Source of the DNA: Anaerolineales bacterium UBA3001 | GTDB taxonomy: Bacteria; Chloroflexota; Anaerolineae; Anaerolineales; UBA11657 | Length of the DNA stretch: 5,827 nucleotides | Assembly: GCA_002346435.1 (NCBI GenBank) | Contig: DDZT01000123.1 | Location: forward strand, 1 to 5,827 | Direction: 5' to 3' | Shown: in pieces, positions 5,707 through 5,827 of the stretch | Layout: each line of letters starts with the position of its first letter | Position numbering within the stretch: the stretch's first letter is position 1 | The notes under the pieces: model-generated | Database searches by the model: none | What the model saw: only the letters and a program-made list of their open reading frames with translations | Told to the model about the DNA's origin: nothing | Program-made: the position numbers and the translations under genes

Positions 5707-5827
5707 ATGAGATTAGAAGGCAAAGTTACATTAGTTACTGGAGCAGGACGCGGTCTAGGAGCTGGGATTGCCTGCGGACTAGCATATGCAGGGTCACATG
5801 TAACCATAGTTGATATTAATGAAGATG
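5707..5827 (+). CDS. short-chain dehydrogenase/reductase (SDR), N-terminal 40 residues
   Basis: The open frame runs from ATG at 5707 off the window edge. It reads MRLEGKVTLVTGAGRGLG and continues through VTIVDINED, the classical SDR opening: the first beta strand, the TGxxxGxG dinucleotide-binding loop at residues 11-18, and D36 at the end of strand 2, which usually signals a preference for NAD(H) over NADP(H). The catalytic Ser-Tyr-Lys residues lie beyond the window, so the substrate cannot be named. Many SDRs open with xLxGKVxLVTGAxxGLG, including 3-oxoacyl-ACP reductases and alcohol dehydrogenases. It lies 75 bases after the DUF1365 gene on the same strand with its own candidate promoter, so membership in the lipid operon is uncertain. 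Only a weak AGG (5694-5696) precedes the start. Confidence 0.88.
   Translation, partial: MRLEGKVTLVTGAGRGLGAGIACGLAYAGSHVTIVDINED

Overview
The window is AT-rich bacterial DNA with dense, mostly tightly packed coding sequence. The best taxonomic hint is the tRNA nucleotidyltransferase at the left edge. Its wording around the RRDFT and DDPTRMLRAVR motifs resembles Chloroflexota (Dehalococcoidia/SAR202-like) sequences as I remember them. The pentapeptide-repeat protein with a TKWPxGFDPEAAG tail and the short-chain dehydrogenase at the right edge fit that but do not prove it. I hold the assignment to a marine, low-GC Chloroflexota-type bacterium at about even odds; no marker gene settles it.

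Layout: bases 1-652 (minus strand) hold the N-terminal 217 residues of a class II CCA-adding enzyme/poly(A) polymerase, cut by the window edge. Bases 804-1109 (minus) encode a small complete pentapeptide-repeat protein. Bases 1110-1331 form a divergent intergenic region with a candidate -10 box and a 12-bp near-perfect direct repeat just ahead of the main operon. Bases 1332-5631 (plus) are a four-gene operon with gaps of only 4, 1 and 2 bases. Bases 5632-5706 carry a candidate promoter whose -10 box sits inside an inverted repeat, followed from 5707 by the first 40 residues of a short-chain dehydrogenase/reductase.

The operon is the point of interest. It encodes, in order, a cyclopropane-fatty-acid-synthase (CFA) type methyltransferase with its N-terminal domain, a second and clearly different methyltransferase of the same superfamily (short form, related to the coclaurine N-methyltransferase-like branch), a COG2907-type FAD oxidoreductase, and a DUF1365 protein. 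FAD oxidoreductase, DUF1365 and CFA-like genes are a recurrent bacterial neighbourhood, and plant cyclopropane synthases fuse an FAD oxidase domain to a CFA domain. The natural reading is a membrane-lipid acyl-chain modification pathway: SAM-dependent methylation or methylenation at a double bond, coupled to a flavin-dependent redox step. Possible products are cyclopropane, mid-chain methyl-branched, methyl-diene or furan fatty acids; the sequence does not decide between them. The two methyltransferases differ at the residues that hold the catalytic bicarbonate in E. coli Cfa, which suggests they catalyse different steps.
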